Positions 28,248-39,949 are shown, counted from the first letter of the stretch. The stretch is DNA of 64,000 nt from Haemophilus quentini (GCA_001752465.1 MDJB01000023.1:62001-126000), one strand, 5' to 3'. Numbers and translations are program-made. The notes: generated by a model from the letters alone, not told the origin.

Positions 28248-29202
28248 ACCAACCTTTCTTTTTAAATGGATCGAGCACGAAAGTAAGCGCTTTAATGAAT
28301 GTGTCGATCAAAATAATGCAAACGCCAATGACAACTACACCCGCAGAAATACTATTGTAATCTTGTTGCGTTACGGCATCGATCAGCCAGCGACCAATTC
28401 CAGGCCAACCTAAAGCCGTTTCTACCAACATACATTGAGTTAATACTAGGGTAAACACGCGAGGTACTTGTGGAACAAGCAGAGGAAACGTATTACGGAA
28501 TACATATTGATGGAGAATTTTCCATTTTGACCAACCCCGTGTCGTGGCAACTTTGGCAAAATTTTGGTTCAAAACATATTCTGCTCGTTGTTGAATAATT
28601 CGGATAATTTCCATTGTTGGCAAAATGCAAAGCACCAGTGTTGGTAAGGCTAAATGTTGCAAAACATTTTGTATAATTTTGGTGCGATAAGGCACATCCA
28701 TAAACCAAACATCAATGACTGGGAAACCGGTAATCGGTTTTATTTCATAGAGTAAATTGTATTGTCCAATAGAGGCGATTTCCCAATGATTCACCGCTGC
28801 GACATAAAGTAAAATCGGTGCGAGCCAAAATATTGGGATCGACAAACCAACATAGGATAAACTTTTTAAGCTCTTGGCAAAAATATGTTGAGAATTTACC
28901 GCACTTATAATGCCAAGCGGCACGCCGAGAATGAATGCCAATAAAAGTGCGGTAAAACAGAGCTCTAATGTGGGTGGAAGTACCGTTAAAATTAAATCTA
29001 TGAGCGATTTTCCACCGTTATAAGTAATGCCAAAATCGCCATGTAATAAGGTGCTTAAATAATTAAAATAACTGGTGTAAATATTGTGCGTGACGAGATC
29101 TGCATTAAGCGGATCTCGCAATAAAATCACGAAACTTAGCAAAGATAACACAAGCAAGAGCAAGGTTACCCAAAGGGTATGGCGAATAACAGACCACAAC
29201 AT
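28237..29202 (-). CDS. sapB: Sap transporter permease SapB
   Basis: Inner-membrane permease of the DppB type with 321 residues. Visible elements are the N-terminal TLLLLVLSLLSFVILL segment, the GDFGITYNGG periplasmic motif and the cytoplasmic ATPase-contact loop (ATTRGWSKWKILHQYVFRN). Its ATG overlaps the sapA stop by one base. Confidence 0.95.
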   Translation of the reverse strand: MLWSVIRHTLWVTLLLLVLSLLSFVILLRDPLNADLVTHNIYTSYFNYLSTLLHGDFGITYNGGKSLIDLILTVLPPTLELCFTALLLAFILGVPLGIISAVNSQHIFAKSLKSLSYVGLSIPIFWLAPILLYVAAVNHWEIASIGQYNLLYEIKPITGFPVIDVWFMDVPYRTKIIQNVLQHLALPTLVLCILPTMEIIRIIQQRAEYVLNQNFAKVATTRGWSKWKILHQYVFRNTFPLLVPQVPRVFTLVLTQCMLVETALGWPGIGRWLIDAVTQQDYNSISAGVVVIGVCIILIDTFIKALTFVLDPFKKKGWYAR

Positions 29203-30896
29203 TAGGGTTTCTCCTTGTGTAAGCGTAAGTCAGAAAAGTTAAGACTACCAAAAGGTGTCATTTCCACGCCTTTTACTCGGCTATTTGCCACCAAAATGCG
29301 TTTTACATTCGCGATAGGGATAATCGGTAATTCATGTAGAATCAGTTCTTGAGCGTCATTATAAGCACGCGCTCGTTCAGATAAATTAGAGGTGGCAATC
29401 GCGCGATCCATTAAATTATTAAATTCTTCGTTACACCAGTTAGATAAATTTGTGATTTCATTTTGCGTATTACAGCTCAAAATAGGGCGCATAAATCCAT
29501 CAGGATCAAGATTTCCTGCTAACCATCCAGCTAAAATTAAATCGTAACTTTCTGATTTATTGCGGAGTTGCTCACTCAAAAATGTGCGTGTTACTGTCCG
29601 TACTTTCACTTTTACCCCCACTTGATCCAAATCAAATTTAATCATTTCCGCCATTTTAAAAGGGGCTGGGTTATACATTTGTTCTTCATTAATCACCCAT
29701 AAATTGAGTGAAAGATGTTTATTTTCTAATTTTTTCTTCGCGGCTTTTGGATTGTAATCAAAGTCAAATTCTGGCGTGTTTACGCTAGAAGCCCAAGATA
29801 TTTCAGGAATAATATTATTCGCCACTGTCGCAGTATTGTGATAGATGTTATGAATAATACGTGCACGGTTCAAACTTTGTGAGATAGCTTCTCGAATGAT
29901 ACGATCCTGCATCAATGGTTTTTCAAAATTGAAGGCAAGATATGCCAGATTCATTCCGTCAGTGGATTGCATATAGTAGTGCTTATCATCGCTATTTAAT
30001 AAGCCAATTTGGCTCACTTCAGGATAAGAGGCTATTTGACATTCATTATTGAAAAATTTGACAAGTCGCCCGTTTCTATCAGTAGATAAATCCACGATAA
30101 TATTTTCAATTTTTGCTTCTTTTTTCCAATAGTTTTCGTTACGCACTAAGCGAACATATTGGTTATACACATAATCCTTTACTTGATAAGGCCCTGTGCC
30201 TACTGGGTGAGTATCTAATTGAGTGAGATTATCGTCAGCGCTTAATTGATAGGCATATTCTTGTGAAAAAATAATGGCATATTGACTGGCAAGATGCGAC
30301 AAGATCGACGAATCAGGCTCAAATAATTCAATTTTCACTTGATAAGGTGAAAGTGCGGTCACTGATTTAATTTTTTCATTAAGCTTAATGCTATCAAAAT
30401 AAGGAAAGCGGACTTTTCTTGCTTGCTCGTGAAACACTTTATATTGTGGGTTTTTATAGGTAATTGCGGTTTCCGATAAAGTTGGCAAGTAAGTATCATG
30501 ACCCAACACACGATTAATTGAAAACACCACATCTTCCGCATTAAAATCACGAGTTGGGGTAAACCAAGGCGTATGATGAAATTTCACCCCACGGCGTAAA
30601 TTAATCAAAATTTCTTTGTTATCTGGTGAAATTGAATAGGATTGTGCAAGCACGGGCATAACGTTCGCACTATGGTTTTTTATTTCAAAAAGTTTGTTAT
30701 AAATTTGCTCTGTTACCACATTCATACTTGTGCCAGCGTCAGCAGTTTGCGGATTAAAAGAAAATCCAGAGGCATTAGTACAATAAGTTAATCCGTTTTC
30801 TGTTAGGTGTTCTGGTACGCGCGGAGCCGCTTGAAGTTGGGAATTCAAACCAATACCAAATAGAAAACAGAAAAACGTAAGATTTTTGCGTAACAT
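29202..30896 (-). CDS. sapA: Sap periplasmic peptide-binding protein SapA
   Basis: Periplasmic solute-binding protein of family 5. The signal peptide covers residues 1-23 (cleavage after LQAA). The SBP family 5 pattern is visible (NLRRGVKFHHTPWFTPTRDFNAEDVVFSINRV, DTHPVGTGPYQVKDY). The length is 564 residues. In non-typeable H. influenzae SapA binds host antimicrobial peptides and haem and delivers them to SapBCDF for import and breakdown. It is the first gene of the operon and is divergent from ycjX across 69 bp, which must hold both promoters. Confidence 0.96.
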   Translation of the reverse strand: MLRKNLTFFCFLFGIGLNSQLQAAPRVPEHLTENGLTYCTNASGFSFNPQTADAGTSMNVVTEQIYNKLFEIKNHSANVMPVLAQSYSISPDNKEILINLRRGVKFHHTPWFTPTRDFNAEDVVFSINRVLGHDTYLPTLSETAITYKNPQYKVFHEQARKVRFPYFDSIKLNEKIKSVTALSPYQVKIELFEPDSSILSHLASQYAIIFSQEYAYQLSADDNLTQLDTHPVGTGPYQVKDYVYNQYVRLVRNENYWKKEAKIENIIVDLSTDRNGRLVKFFNNECQIASYPEVSQIGLLNSDDKHYYMQSTDGMNLAYLAFNFEKPLMQDRIIREAISQSLNRARIIHNIYHNTATVANNIIPEISWASSVNTPEFDFDYNPKAAKKKLENKHLSLNLWVINEEQMYNPAPFKMAEMIKFDLDQVGVKVKVRTVTRTFLSEQLRNKSESYDLILAGWLAGNLDPDGFMRPILSCNTQNEITNLSNWCNEEFNNLMDRAIATSNLSERARAYNDAQELILHELPIIPIANVKRILVANSRVKGVEMTPFGSLNFSDLRLHKEKP

Positions 30897-30965
30897 AACA
30901 AATGCATTGTGATAAATTATGTGCCAAATTGTAAGGCATATTAGTAAAAATGGCTAGGATATTGA

Positions 30966-32378
30966 ATGTTTAATAGGGTTCAAAACGAAATCAATCAAAT
31001 TATTAATCGTGGTTTTGACCGCACTTTGCGCTTGGCGGTCACAGGGTTAAGTCGGAGTGGAAAAACGGCGTTTATTACAAGTTTAATCAATCAACTTCTC
31101 TCCATTAATCAAAATTCATCACAGCACTTGCCCTTGTTTGAGGCGGCTAGAAATGGTGCAATCTTGGCGGTCAAACGTGTATCCCAACAAGATCTCAGCG
31201 TGCCACGTTTTGATTATGAAAGTAATTTAAATAATTTGTCACAAAATCCGCCTCAATGGTTTCAGTCTACTCGTGGCGTGAGTGAAACGCGTTTAGCAAT
31301 TCGTTTTCAACGTCAATCTAGCTTGCTACGTCATTTGAAAGAACGCGGCACGCTTTATCTGGATATTTTTGATTATCCAGGTGAATGGCTGCTCGATTTG
31401 CCGTTATTAAATCTAGATTTTCAACAATGGTCACAAGAGCAAATCAAGGTCACAACTGGCGTTCGTGAAGAATTGGCGCAGAATTGGTTTTCCATGTTAC
31501 AGAATTTGGATTTAAGTGCGGTCGCAAATGAAGATGTTTTAGCCAAGATAGAGAAAAGTTATACGGATTATTTACACCAATGTAAGTCACAAGGCATGCA
31601 ATTTATTCAGCCTGGGCGATTTGTATTGCCAAGTGATTTAGAGGGGGCGCCAGCATTGCAATTTTTCCCATTGATTCATCTTTCAGAAGAACAGTGGAAA
31701 ACCTTGAAAAAAACAGTCAAATCGAATAGCTATTTTGCCGTGTTGACAAAACGTTATGATTATTATCGCAATAAAATTGTGAAAGGTTTTTACGAAAATT
31801 ATTTTTCTACCTTTGATCGTCAAGTGATTTTGGCGGATTGTTTAACGCCTTTAAATCATAGCCAGCAAGCCTTTTTAGATATGCAAATGGGCTTAAATCA
31901 GTTATTTAATAATTTCCATTATGGCAGCAGAAATTTTCTTCATCGTTTGTTTTCTCCGCGAATTGATCGATTAATGTTTGTTGCGACGAAGGCGGATCAT
32001 ATTACTCGTGATCAAATTCCTAATTTAGTGAGTTTAATGCGCCAAATTGTGCAAGAGGGTGGTCGCCATGTGGAATTTGAAGGAATCGATACGGAATATA
32101 CCGCCATTGCGGCAGTTCGTACCACAAAGCAAGTAATTGTGAATCAGCAAGGAAAAGAAATTAAAGCAATTCAAGGGATTCGTTCTATTGATAAACAGCC
32201 GATTACGCTTTATCCAGGAACGGTGCCAAGTAAATTACCAAGAACAGAATTTTGGCAAAAACAACCGCACTTTGATTTCGATAGTTTTGAACCTCAGCCT
32301 TTAGAACAGGGCAAAACAATTCCTCATTTGAGAATGGATGCGGTTTTACAATTTTTATTAAGTGATCGATTTGAATAA
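30966..32378 (+). CDS. ycjX: YcjX-family predicted GTPase
   Basis: Protein of the DUF463/YcjX family with P-loop GLSRSGKTAF near residue 30, then the DIFDYPGEWLLDLPLL region and MFVATKADH, which fits the NKxD-like base-recognition position. The length is 470 residues. The family is nucleotide-binding and stress-associated in E. coli (with ycjF); its cellular role is unclear. No ycjF is next to it here. AGGA precedes the ATG at a short distance. Confidence 0.92.
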   Translation: MFNRVQNEINQIINRGFDRTLRLAVTGLSRSGKTAFITSLINQLLSINQNSSQHLPLFEAARNGAILAVKRVSQQDLSVPRFDYESNLNNLSQNPPQWFQSTRGVSETRLAIRFQRQSSLLRHLKERGTLYLDIFDYPGEWLLDLPLLNLDFQQWSQEQIKVTTGVREELAQNWFSMLQNLDLSAVANEDVLAKIEKSYTDYLHQCKSQGMQFIQPGRFVLPSDLEGAPALQFFPLIHLSEEQWKTLKKTVKSNSYFAVLTKRYDYYRNKIVKGFYENYFSTFDRQVILADCLTPLNHSQQAFLDMQMGLNQLFNNFHYGSRNFLHRLFSPRIDRLMFVATKADHITRDQIPNLVSLMRQIVQEGGRHVEFEGIDTEYTAIAAVRTTKQVIVNQQGKEIKAIQGIRSIDKQPITLYPGTVPSKLPRTEFWQKQPHFDFDSFEPQPLEQGKTIPHLRMDAVLQFLLSDRFE

Positions 32379-32408
32379 AAAAGTGCGGAAAATTTTCCGC
32401 ACTTTTTT
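32377..32408. terminator. Bidirectional terminator between ycjX and ppc
   Basis: AAAAAAGTGCGGAAAA pairs with TTTTCCGCACTTTTTT in one near-perfect hairpin with A and T tracts on the two sides. The core is an uptake signal missing its last base. Confidence 0.9.
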
Positions 32409-32415
32409 CATCTTG

Positions 32416-35055
32416 CTAGCCCGTATTGCGCATCCCAGCCGCGATACCTGTGATGGTAATCATCAATGCTTGTTCCACATCGGGATTGATTTGCTCTGGA
32501 TTTTCACGGAAACGGTGAAGCAATTCCACTTGCAGTAGATTGAGTGGATCCGTGTAGATATTACGCAATGCAATTGAATCTGCAATCCAAGGTAAATCAG
32601 ACATCAGTTCACTTTGGTGAGAAAGTGAAAGCACAGTTTGAATATCATCTTTAAGTTGCTTACGTAAATTTTCACCTAAATACCAAAGTTCTTTTTTCAC
32701 TAATCGTTGATCATATTGTTGGGAAAGCCAAGCATCTGATTTACTAAAGACCATTTCCAACATTCCGATTCGCGTTGAAAAGAATGGCCAGTTTTCGCAC
32801 ATTTCATGAAAGACCTCGCCTTTGCCTTGTTCAATAATCTGACGGATAGAGGCACCCGCGCCCAACCAAGCAGGTAGCATTAAGCGATTTTGCATCCACG
32901 CAAAAATCCAAGGAATGGCGCGTAAACTTTCCACGCCGCCATTTGGATTGCGTTTTGCAGGGCGAGAACCAAGTGGCAATTTGGAGAGTTCCTGTTCTGG
33001 CGTCGCACTGCGGAAATAAGGAACGAAATCTTTATCACCACGCACCACACCGCGATAAATATTGCAAGAAATCGTGGAAAGCTCATCCATTATAGTGCGC
33101 CATTCTGGTTTCGGTTCTGGTGGCGGTAAAAGATTTGCTTCTAAAATGGCGCTGGCGTAGAGATCAAAGGTTTCTACCGCTACAGCCGGTAAACCCAGTT
33201 TAAAACGAATCATTTCGCCTTGTTCTGTTACACGTAAACCATTTTTTAAGGAACGAGGTGGCTGTGAAAGTAATGCCGCATGTGCTGGCGCACCGCCACG
33301 ACCAATCGTGCCACCACGTCCATGGAATAAAGTGAGTTCAATGCCAAGCTTTTCTGTTAAATTCACTAAGGCTTCTTGTGCACGATATTGCGCCCAAGAG
33401 GCAGCCATCATTCCCGCATCTTTTGCCGAATCCGAATAGCCAATCATCACCATTTGACGATTATTGATAACGCCACGATACCAACCCACATTGAAAAGTT
33501 GAGTCATCACTTTTTCGGCTGCATCTAAATCGTCTAAGGTTTCAAATAATGGCACGACAGGAATATGATATGGCACGCCCGCTTCTTTTAAGAGTAAATG
33601 AACGGCTAAAACATCAGATGCACTGCGTGCCATAGAAATGACATAACAAGCTATTACGCCTTGTTTTTGTTGTGCAATGACTTTGCAAGTATCTAAAATT
33701 TCTTTGGTTTCTGGCGATGGCGTCCAGTTTTGCAGAATCAATGGACGGCGAGAGCTTAATTCGCGAATTAAGAAAGCCTGTTTATCGTCTTCCGTCCATT
33801 GAGAGTAATTGCCTAAACCAATATAGCGTGTGATTTCAGCAATGGCATCAGTGTGACGTGTGCTTTCTTGGCGAATATCCATTTGAGAAAGCGTTACGCC
33901 AAAACAACTAATACGGTGCAAAATATTCAACAATGAACCATTGGCAATAATGCGCATACCGCATTGGATTAAAGATTGATAACAATCGTAAAGCGGCTCC
34001 CAAAGTTGATTATCTTCTAAAATAATCTCGCTTTCGGATACGCGCGGTGTGCGATCTGATAGGAGATCATCAAAATAAGCTAATGTTGCCGTAAGCTGAT
34101 TGCGTAAATTTTTCACCACAAAACGATAGGGTTCCAAATGTTCACCGTATTTAGCACGAAATTCATCGCTACATTTCACCATTGAAAGTTCATCGGCTAA
34201 TTTGCTAATGTCTTGTAAGAATAAATCCGCCGCTTTCCAACGGGCAAAATAAAGCACTTTTTGGGTGATTTGTGCGGTGACAAATGGATTTCCATCACGG
34301 TCGCCGCCCATCCAAGAGGAAATGCGTACGGGTTTTAATCCTACTGGCAAATCGTAACCTAAAAATTCACGGGCAGTTTCGTTGAGTTGGCGTAAAAATT
34401 CTGGCACAGCTTGCCACAAACTGTTTTCCAACATCGCAAAGCCCCATTTGGCTTCATCAAATGGTGTTGGGCGAACAGTACGAATTTCATTGGTATGCCA
34501 TGCTTCTGCGATTAAGCGAAGTAATAGACGTTCAATAATATTGCGTTCTTTTTCAGTTAAATCATGATGTTCTAGCTTGCTTAAACATTTATTGATTTCA
34601 ATGTGTTTATGAATGAGTGAACGACGTGTTGTTTCTGTTGGATGTGCAGTCAGAACAAGCTCAATTAATAATTTTTCGACGGTTTTATGCACGTCTTCCA
34701 CAGAGGCATTTTGTTCTTTTAAGCGTTTGAAAAGTTCGCTTAAGGATTGAGAAGAACTTTGTGCTAGAGAATGTTCACGAGAAATCGTTTGATATTGTTC
34801 AGCAATGTTTGTGAGGTTTAAAAATTGGCTGAAAGCACGTGCAACAGGAATAATATTTTCATTAGAAATACTACCGAGCGTGTCGAGCAATTCTTGTCTT
34901 GCTTTATCATCACCAGCCCGAGAATTACGAGAAAGTTTACGAATATTTTCGATTAATTCGAGAATATCGGCACCTTGGGCATCGTTGATTGTTTCTCCGA
35001 GAAAACGCCCTAACATACTAATGTTATTGCGCAGAGTGGTGTACTCTTGTGTCAT
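32416..35055 (-). CDS. ppc: Phosphoenolpyruvate carboxylase
   Basis: Anaplerotic enzyme forming oxaloacetate from PEP and bicarbonate. The catalytic His lies in [12 protein letters not shown], and the other active-site signatures are [25 protein letters not shown] and the C-terminal [10 protein letters not shown]. The length of 879 residues is close to E. coli (883). AGGAG precedes the ATG. Confidence 0.98.
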   Translation of the reverse strand: MTQEYTTLRNNISMLGRFLGETINDAQGADILELIENIRKLSRNSRAGDDKARQELLDTLGSISNENIIPVARAFSQFLNLTNIAEQYQTISREHSLAQSSSQSLSELFKRLKEQNASVEDVHKTVEKLLIELVLTAHPTETTRRSLIHKHIEINKCLSKLEHHDLTEKERNIIERLLLRLIAEAWHTNEIRTVRPTPFDEAKWGFAMLENSLWQAVPEFLRQLNETAREFLGYDLPVGLKPVRISSWMGGDRDGNPFVTAQITQKVLYFARWKAADLFLQDISKLADELSMVKCSDEFRAKYGEHLEPYRFVVKNLRNQLTATLAYFDDLLSDRTPRVSESEIILEDNQLWEPLYDCYQSLIQCGMRIIANGSLLNILHRISCFGVTLSQMDIRQESTRHTDAIAEITRYIGLGNYSQWTEDDKQAFLIRELSSRRPLILQNWTPSPETKEILDTCKVIAQQKQGVIACYVISMARSASDVLAVHLLLKEAGVPYHIPVVPLFETLDDLDAAEKVMTQLFNVGWYRGVINNRQMVMIGYSDSAKDAGMMAASWAQYRAQEALVNLTEKLGIELTLFHGRGGTIGRGGAPAHAALLSQPPRSLKNGLRVTEQGEMIRFKLGLPAVAVETFDLYASAILEANLLPPPEPKPEWRTIMDELSTISCNIYRGVVRGDKDFVPYFRSATPEQELSKLPLGSRPAKRNPNGGVESLRAIPWIFAWMQNRLMLPAWLGAGASIRQIIEQGKGEVFHEMCENWPFFSTRIGMLEMVFSKSDAWLSQQYDQRLVKKELWYLGENLRKQLKDDIQTVLSLSHQSELMSDLPWIADSIALRNIYTDPLNLLQVELLHRFRENPEQINPDVEQALMITITGIAAGMRNTG

Positions 35056-35185
35056 AGGAACTCCTAAAAGTAAAAATAAAATTCATAAGTTGGCGATAGA
35101 TATAGCTAAAAACGGAAGATAGGGCAAATGGTATTCATAGAAACATTGAAGATAATCAAGAAAAGCTAAAAAATAGATAAAAAAG

Positions 35186-35222
35186 AACCGCACTTTTTAT
35201 GGATTGTTTAAAAAGTGCGGTT
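35186..35222 (-). terminator. Uptake-signal hairpin after purR
   Basis: AACCGCACTTTTT and AAAAAGTGCGGTT are perfectly inverted 13-base arms, each with a complete uptake signal. It lies downstream of purR on the minus strand. Confidence 0.85.
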
Positions 35223-35237
35223 TATTTTTAATAAGTT

Positions 35238-36248
35238 TTATAAAATTGATTTAATGGATTTTCGAATAATAAGCTCAGGACCAATGTCAATACGACTATA
35301 TTGCTGAACGCCTTGATCTTTTTGGCTAATACGCTCTAATAAGATATTCACTGCCTGTCTGCCTAATCGTAGCTTAGATTGGTGAATGGTGGTTAATGGT
35401 GGCGCATAGAAACGTGAAGCATGGATATCATCATAGCCGATAATAGACATATCATCGGGCACGCGCAACCCTTTTTCTGTCAGTGCAGAAATTGCACCGA
35501 GCGCCATCACATCGTTACAACAGAATAGGGCAGTTGGTAATTCCTCCTGAGCCAGTAAACGATTCATACATTCATAACCATCTTCAGGCTCAAATGCACC
35601 TTCGAAAATCCAAGGTTCATGCACTTCAAGATTCGCATCTGCCATCGCTTTTAAAAAGCCTTTATAACGAGTTTTTGCAGTGGTTTTATTGAGTTCACCG
35701 CAGATAATACCGATTTTTTTATGACCGCACTCAATGAGGTGTTTGGTTGCTAAATATCCTCCATCAAAACTATGATCATCAATTACATCTGTATTAGTAT
35801 TTGGGCCCCAGTCCATCACAACCATTGGAATACTGGAAAATGATGAAAGCAAATCTAAGGAGTCTTGCGTATATTCAGAACACATCACAAGCAAACCATC
35901 TACCCGTTTTTTCGCCAACATTTCCAAATGGTTTTTGACTTTTTCAGGTTCATTTTGTGTATTACACAAGAACAATGAATAACCTTGTCGATAGCAATGT
36001 TCTTCAACAGAATGAATGATTTCGGCAAAATACGGCGCTTCACTGGTCGTCACAATCATCCCGATAGATTTCGTGGTATTGACTTTCAAACTGCGCGCCA
36101 CGGCACTGGGTGAATAGTTAAGTTGCTTAATCGCTAATAACACCGCTTCTTCCGTATCTTTTGCAACGAAGCGGGTTTTATTAATAACATGAGATACGGT
36201 TGTGGTGGACACGCCAGCCATTTTTGCGACATCTTTAATTGTTGCCAT
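35238..36248 (-). CDS. purR: Purine repressor PurR, LacI family
   Basis: Transcriptional repressor of purine biosynthesis that binds hypoxanthine or guanine as corepressor. The N-terminal LacI helix-turn-helix is clear ([25 protein letters not shown]), followed by the hinge and a periplasmic-binding-like ligand domain ([19 protein letters not shown]). The length is 336 residues (E. coli 341). dapD and purA are close but divergent. No obvious PurR operator was seen before purR or purA. Confidence 0.93.
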   Translation of the reverse strand: MATIKDVAKMAGVSTTTVSHVINKTRFVAKDTEEAVLLAIKQLNYSPSAVARSLKVNTTKSIGMIVTTSEAPYFAEIIHSVEEHCYRQGYSLFLCNTQNEPEKVKNHLEMLAKKRVDGLLVMCSEYTQDSLDLLSSFSSIPMVVMDWGPNTNTDVIDDHSFDGGYLATKHLIECGHKKIGIICGELNKTTAKTRYKGFLKAMADANLEVHEPWIFEGAFEPEDGYECMNRLLAQEELPTALFCCNDVMALGAISALTEKGLRVPDDMSIIGYDDIHASRFYAPPLTTIHQSKLRLGRQAVNILLERISQKDQGVQQYSRIDIGPELIIRKSIKSIL

Positions 36249-36332
36249 ATTTCGATCCCCAAAAATTTTTGCCTATTATAAAGGTTTGTAAAAAATTTCG
36301 TTACTTTTATTGAAATTTTTTTGTAAAAGAGG

Positions 36333-36361
36333 TGATTTTCTTAAAACAATCTTGTTACAAT
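36333..36361 (+). promoter_or_regulatory. Extended -10 promoter for the YnhF-like peptide
   Basis: TGT followed by TACAAT at 36356-36361 is an extended -10. The hexamer 17 bases upstream (TGATTT) is a weak -35. Transcription would start about 23 bases before the small gene. Confidence 0.45.
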
Positions 36362-36390
36362 GTGGTCTCATTTTTAGTGAGGAGAAAAAC

Positions 36391-36471
36391 ATGAGTGATT
36401 TTGGTTATGCAATGATTGCAGTTGTATTGAGTATGTCAGTCGTTTGTGGTTTAGCGCTTTCAATTTTTTAA
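36391..36471 (+). CDS. YnhF-like single-span membrane peptide, 26 residues
   Basis: A very short reading frame, MSDFGYAMIAVVLSMSVVCG and six more residues, with a strong GAGGAG site eight bases before the ATG, its own promoter-like sequence and its own terminator. It is a single hydrophobic helix. E. coli has the small membrane protein YnhF close to purR, and the N-terminus and size are similar, so it is probably the same family. No function is known to me. Confidence 0.72.
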   Translation: MSDFGYAMIAVVLSMSVVCGLALSIF

Positions 36472-36487
36472 TCAATTATGTTTCAGG

Positions 36488-36529
36488 ATCACCGCAGTTT
36501 GTTTTAATACAAAGTGCGGTGATTTTTTT
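36488..36529 (+). terminator. Intrinsic terminator after the YnhF-like gene
   Basis: ATCACCGCA(GTTTG) pairs with (CAAAG)TGCGGTGAT with one mismatch in the extended stem, followed by seven T. The right arm contains an uptake signal. Confidence 0.85.
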
Positions 36530-36603
36530 AGGTGTTTTTGCGCAGCAAGCGAAAATATGATAAAACAGATTCCATCTTATTCACACAAAACATAGGAAAT
36601 ACA

Positions 36604-37431
36604 ATGTCAAACTTACAAGCAATTATTGAAGCTGCATTTGAGAGACGTGCAGAAATTACACCAAAAACCGTTGATGCAGAAACGCGCGCGGCAATTGAAG
36701 AAGTAATCGAAGGATTAGATTCGGGTAAATACCGTGTTGCAGAAAAAATTGATGGCGAATGGGTAACACATCAATGGTTAAAAAAAGCGGTTTTACTTTC
36801 ATTCCGTATTAATGACAACCAAATCATTGATGGTGCAGAAACAAAATATTACGACAAAGTGGCATTAAAATTTTCGGATTACACCGAAGAACGTTTTGCT
36901 CAAGAAGGTTTCCGTGTTGTACCTTCTGCAACGGTGCGTAAGGGGGCATACATTTCTAAAAACTGCGTATTAATGCCATCTTATGTAAATATTGGTGCTT
37001 ATGTTGGCGAAGGCACCATGGTCGATACTTGGGCTACGGTAGGTTCATGTGCACAGATCGGTAAAAACGTTCACTTATCTGGTGGTGTAGGCATCGGTGG
37101 AGTATTAGAACCATTACAAGCCAATCCAACCATTATCGGTGATAACTGTTTTATCGGTGCACGTTCAGAAGTGGTAGAAGGCGTCATTGTAGAAGATGGC
37201 TGTGTTATTTCAATGGGTGTATTCATCGGTCAATCAACTAAAATTTATGATCGTGAAACCGGTGAAATTCACTACGGCCGTGTACCAGCTGGTTCTGTGG
37301 TGGTATCTGGTAGCCTTCCATCAAAATGTGGAAAATATAGCTTATATTGCGCAGTGATCGTGAAAAAAGTGGATGCGAAAACTTTAGGCAAAGTGGGCAT
37401 CAACGAATTATTACGTTCTATCGAAGAATAG
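36604..37431 (+). CDS. dapD: Tetrahydrodipicolinate N-succinyltransferase
   Basis: Enzyme of the succinylase branch of lysine/diaminopimelate synthesis. The left-handed beta-helix hexapeptide repeats are visible ([36 protein letters not shown]). The length of 275 residues is standard. The frame is open 24 codons upstream, but those overlap the promoter region. AGGAA precedes the ATG at 36604, where the conserved start [15 protein letters not shown] begins. Confidence 0.97.
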   Translation: MSNLQAIIEAAFERRAEITPKTVDAETRAAIEEVIEGLDSGKYRVAEKIDGEWVTHQWLKKAVLLSFRINDNQIIDGAETKYYDKVALKFSDYTEERFAQEGFRVVPSATVRKGAYISKNCVLMPSYVNIGAYVGEGTMVDTWATVGSCAQIGKNVHLSGGVGIGGVLEPLQANPTIIGDNCFIGARSEVVEGVIVEDGCVISMGVFIGQSTKIYDRETGEIHYGRVPAGSVVVSGSLPSKCGKYSLYCAVIVKKVDAKTLGKVGINELLRSIEE

Positions 37432-37448
37432 TAAAAAATAATAAAAAA

Positions 37449-37471
37449 GACCGCACTTTTAAAGTGCGGTC
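37449..37471. terminator. Bidirectional uptake-signal terminator between dapD and purA
   Basis: GACCGCACTTT-T-AAAGTGCGGTC is an almost perfect palindrome with a one-base loop, between convergent genes. Confidence 0.88.
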
Positions 37472-37486
37472 AGAAATTTAAAGAAA

Positions 37487-38797
<1,311 letters not shown>

Positions 38798-38897
38798 TTA
38801 TTCGGTTAAATTAGTCAAATGAACAGCCGTTTACTTTACTCTTTTTCGGCTTTAATCTCAATGATATAAAAGAAAAAGTGCGGTGATTTTTCACCGC

Positions 38898-39117
38898 TGT
38901 ATCCAACCACTTAATATGAGAAACAAAGAAACAAATAGGGATTGGGCGGAAATTTTCGGGAATAAGTGGGATGGATATAGATAAAACGGGGCTTGGCGGT
39001 GTGCCAGCCCCTTTTTTATTGGAAGAAAAACAGAAATAATGAAATGGGAAAAATTTCCCAAAACTTGCCAATTTAACCGCTAAATTTGGGAAACGTTAAA
39101 GCGGGTTTAAATGGTGT
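38898..39117 (+). other. Mu-like left-end region without genes
   Basis: 220 bp from the TGTATCC end to the first coding remnant. It contains repeated short motifs of MuA-site character (AGAAACAAAGAAACAAAT, TGGGAAACGTTAAAGCGGGT) and a GGGAAAAATTTCCC palindrome at 39048-39061. These probably represent transposase-binding sites. Upstream, 38786-38897 holds only the purA leader and one uptake signal. Confidence 0.5.
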
Positions 39118-39402
39118 TTAAATCATATTTTTGCCGAGGTGGACGAGTTGTCCTATAACTTGAAGATTTTCGGCTTCATCCTTTGAAAGTATGATTGGGG
39201 GATATTCTTCTCTATTGTCTGAAATCAGTTCCACGCCGTCCCAACGAATTTTCACGCGTTTCACCCACACGCTTGCTCCGTTTTGCACTAAATAGATTTT
39301 ATCGCCTTTGATTTCCTTTCTTTTTAAATCCACCAACATCTGATCGCCGTCTTCAAAGACTACACAGTAAACATTTATTCTGTGTAATTTTCTATGTAGC
39401 AT
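39118..39402 (-). pseudogene. Orphan C-terminal S24 peptidase fragment of a phage repressor
   Basis: 94 codons whose body matches the C-terminal half of LexA/CI-type S24 domains: DGDQMLVDLKRKEIKGDKIY, then VWVKRVKI with the catalytic-type Lys, then the LISDNREEYPPI turn and VIGQLVHLG. The GDSMEP segment with the nucleophilic Ser, and the DNA-binding domain, are absent. It cannot self-cleave. The proper repressor gene lies 13 bp upstream, so this looks like the tail of an older repressor left by recombination. Confidence 0.7.
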
Positions 39403-39415
39403 ATAAATACTATAA

Positions 39416-39949
39416 TTATTTGAATTTATTAGTTATTTTTTTAACTCTTTTTCTTTCTGTGTTGTTAAACATTTTATTTTCTGTGTACTCAATAAGCTTC
39501 ATTTGAGCCAATAATGTTTCATGAGTCATCTTTGCAAGATCAAAAATGAGTTTTTTGCCTTTTGTATCACTTCTTCTGTACCAGTTAAGTAATATTTTTT
39601 CTTCCATATTTACTAAAACGTATGAGTCAGCATCTTTTGGCGTAATTGGCTGCTCCTCTTTTGGAATATCGTCCATCCCTATATGCTGTTCAATTTTTTC
39701 TTTCGCAGTTTTAGATAAAAACTGGCTCAGTTCATCTCCTCTTTTACCAGTCAAAATATATTCGACATCGAGCTTTAGTTCGGAGTGTTGTAAATCAGCT
39801 AACATTAAAGCTTCTTTTGGAAACGCTCCTCTACGCTTTCTTTCTGCGAAAGCACTTTTAGACATGCCTAAAAATTCAGCCACATCTTTATCCATAGTTA
39901 CGGAAAGTTCAGTTTTTAATCTATTGACGATATCTGTGAAATTTTTCAT
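39416..39949 (-). CDS. Phage CI-type repressor with helix-turn-helix and no S24 domain
   Basis: 177 residues. The N-terminal domain DIVNRLKTELSV, DKDVAEFLGMSKSAFAERKRRGAFP is the CI/Bacteriophage-repressor helix-turn-helix of Mu-like and lambdoid phages. The C-terminal part (EEKILLNWYRRSDTKGKKLIFDLAKM) is a helical module common in short phage regulators and has no peptidase motif. A TTG start five codons earlier is possible, but AAGG sits seven bases before the ATG at 39949. It is divergent from the Ner-like gene across an operator-rich spacer, as in Mu. Confidence 0.8.
   Translation of the reverse strand: MKNFTDIVNRLKTELSVTMDKDVAEFLGMSKSAFAERKRRGAFPKEALMLADLQHSELKLDVEYILTGKRGDELSQFLSKTAKEKIEQHIGMDDIPKEEQPITPKDADSYVLVNMEEKILLNWYRRSDTKGKKLIFDLAKMTHETLLAQMKLIEYTENKMFNNTERKRVKKITNKFK

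Noticed and set aside
38811-39071. 86-codon open frame on the minus strand
   Set aside because: It spans the purA leader, the uptake-signal hairpin and the Mu-like left end. It has no family pattern and no ribosome site.
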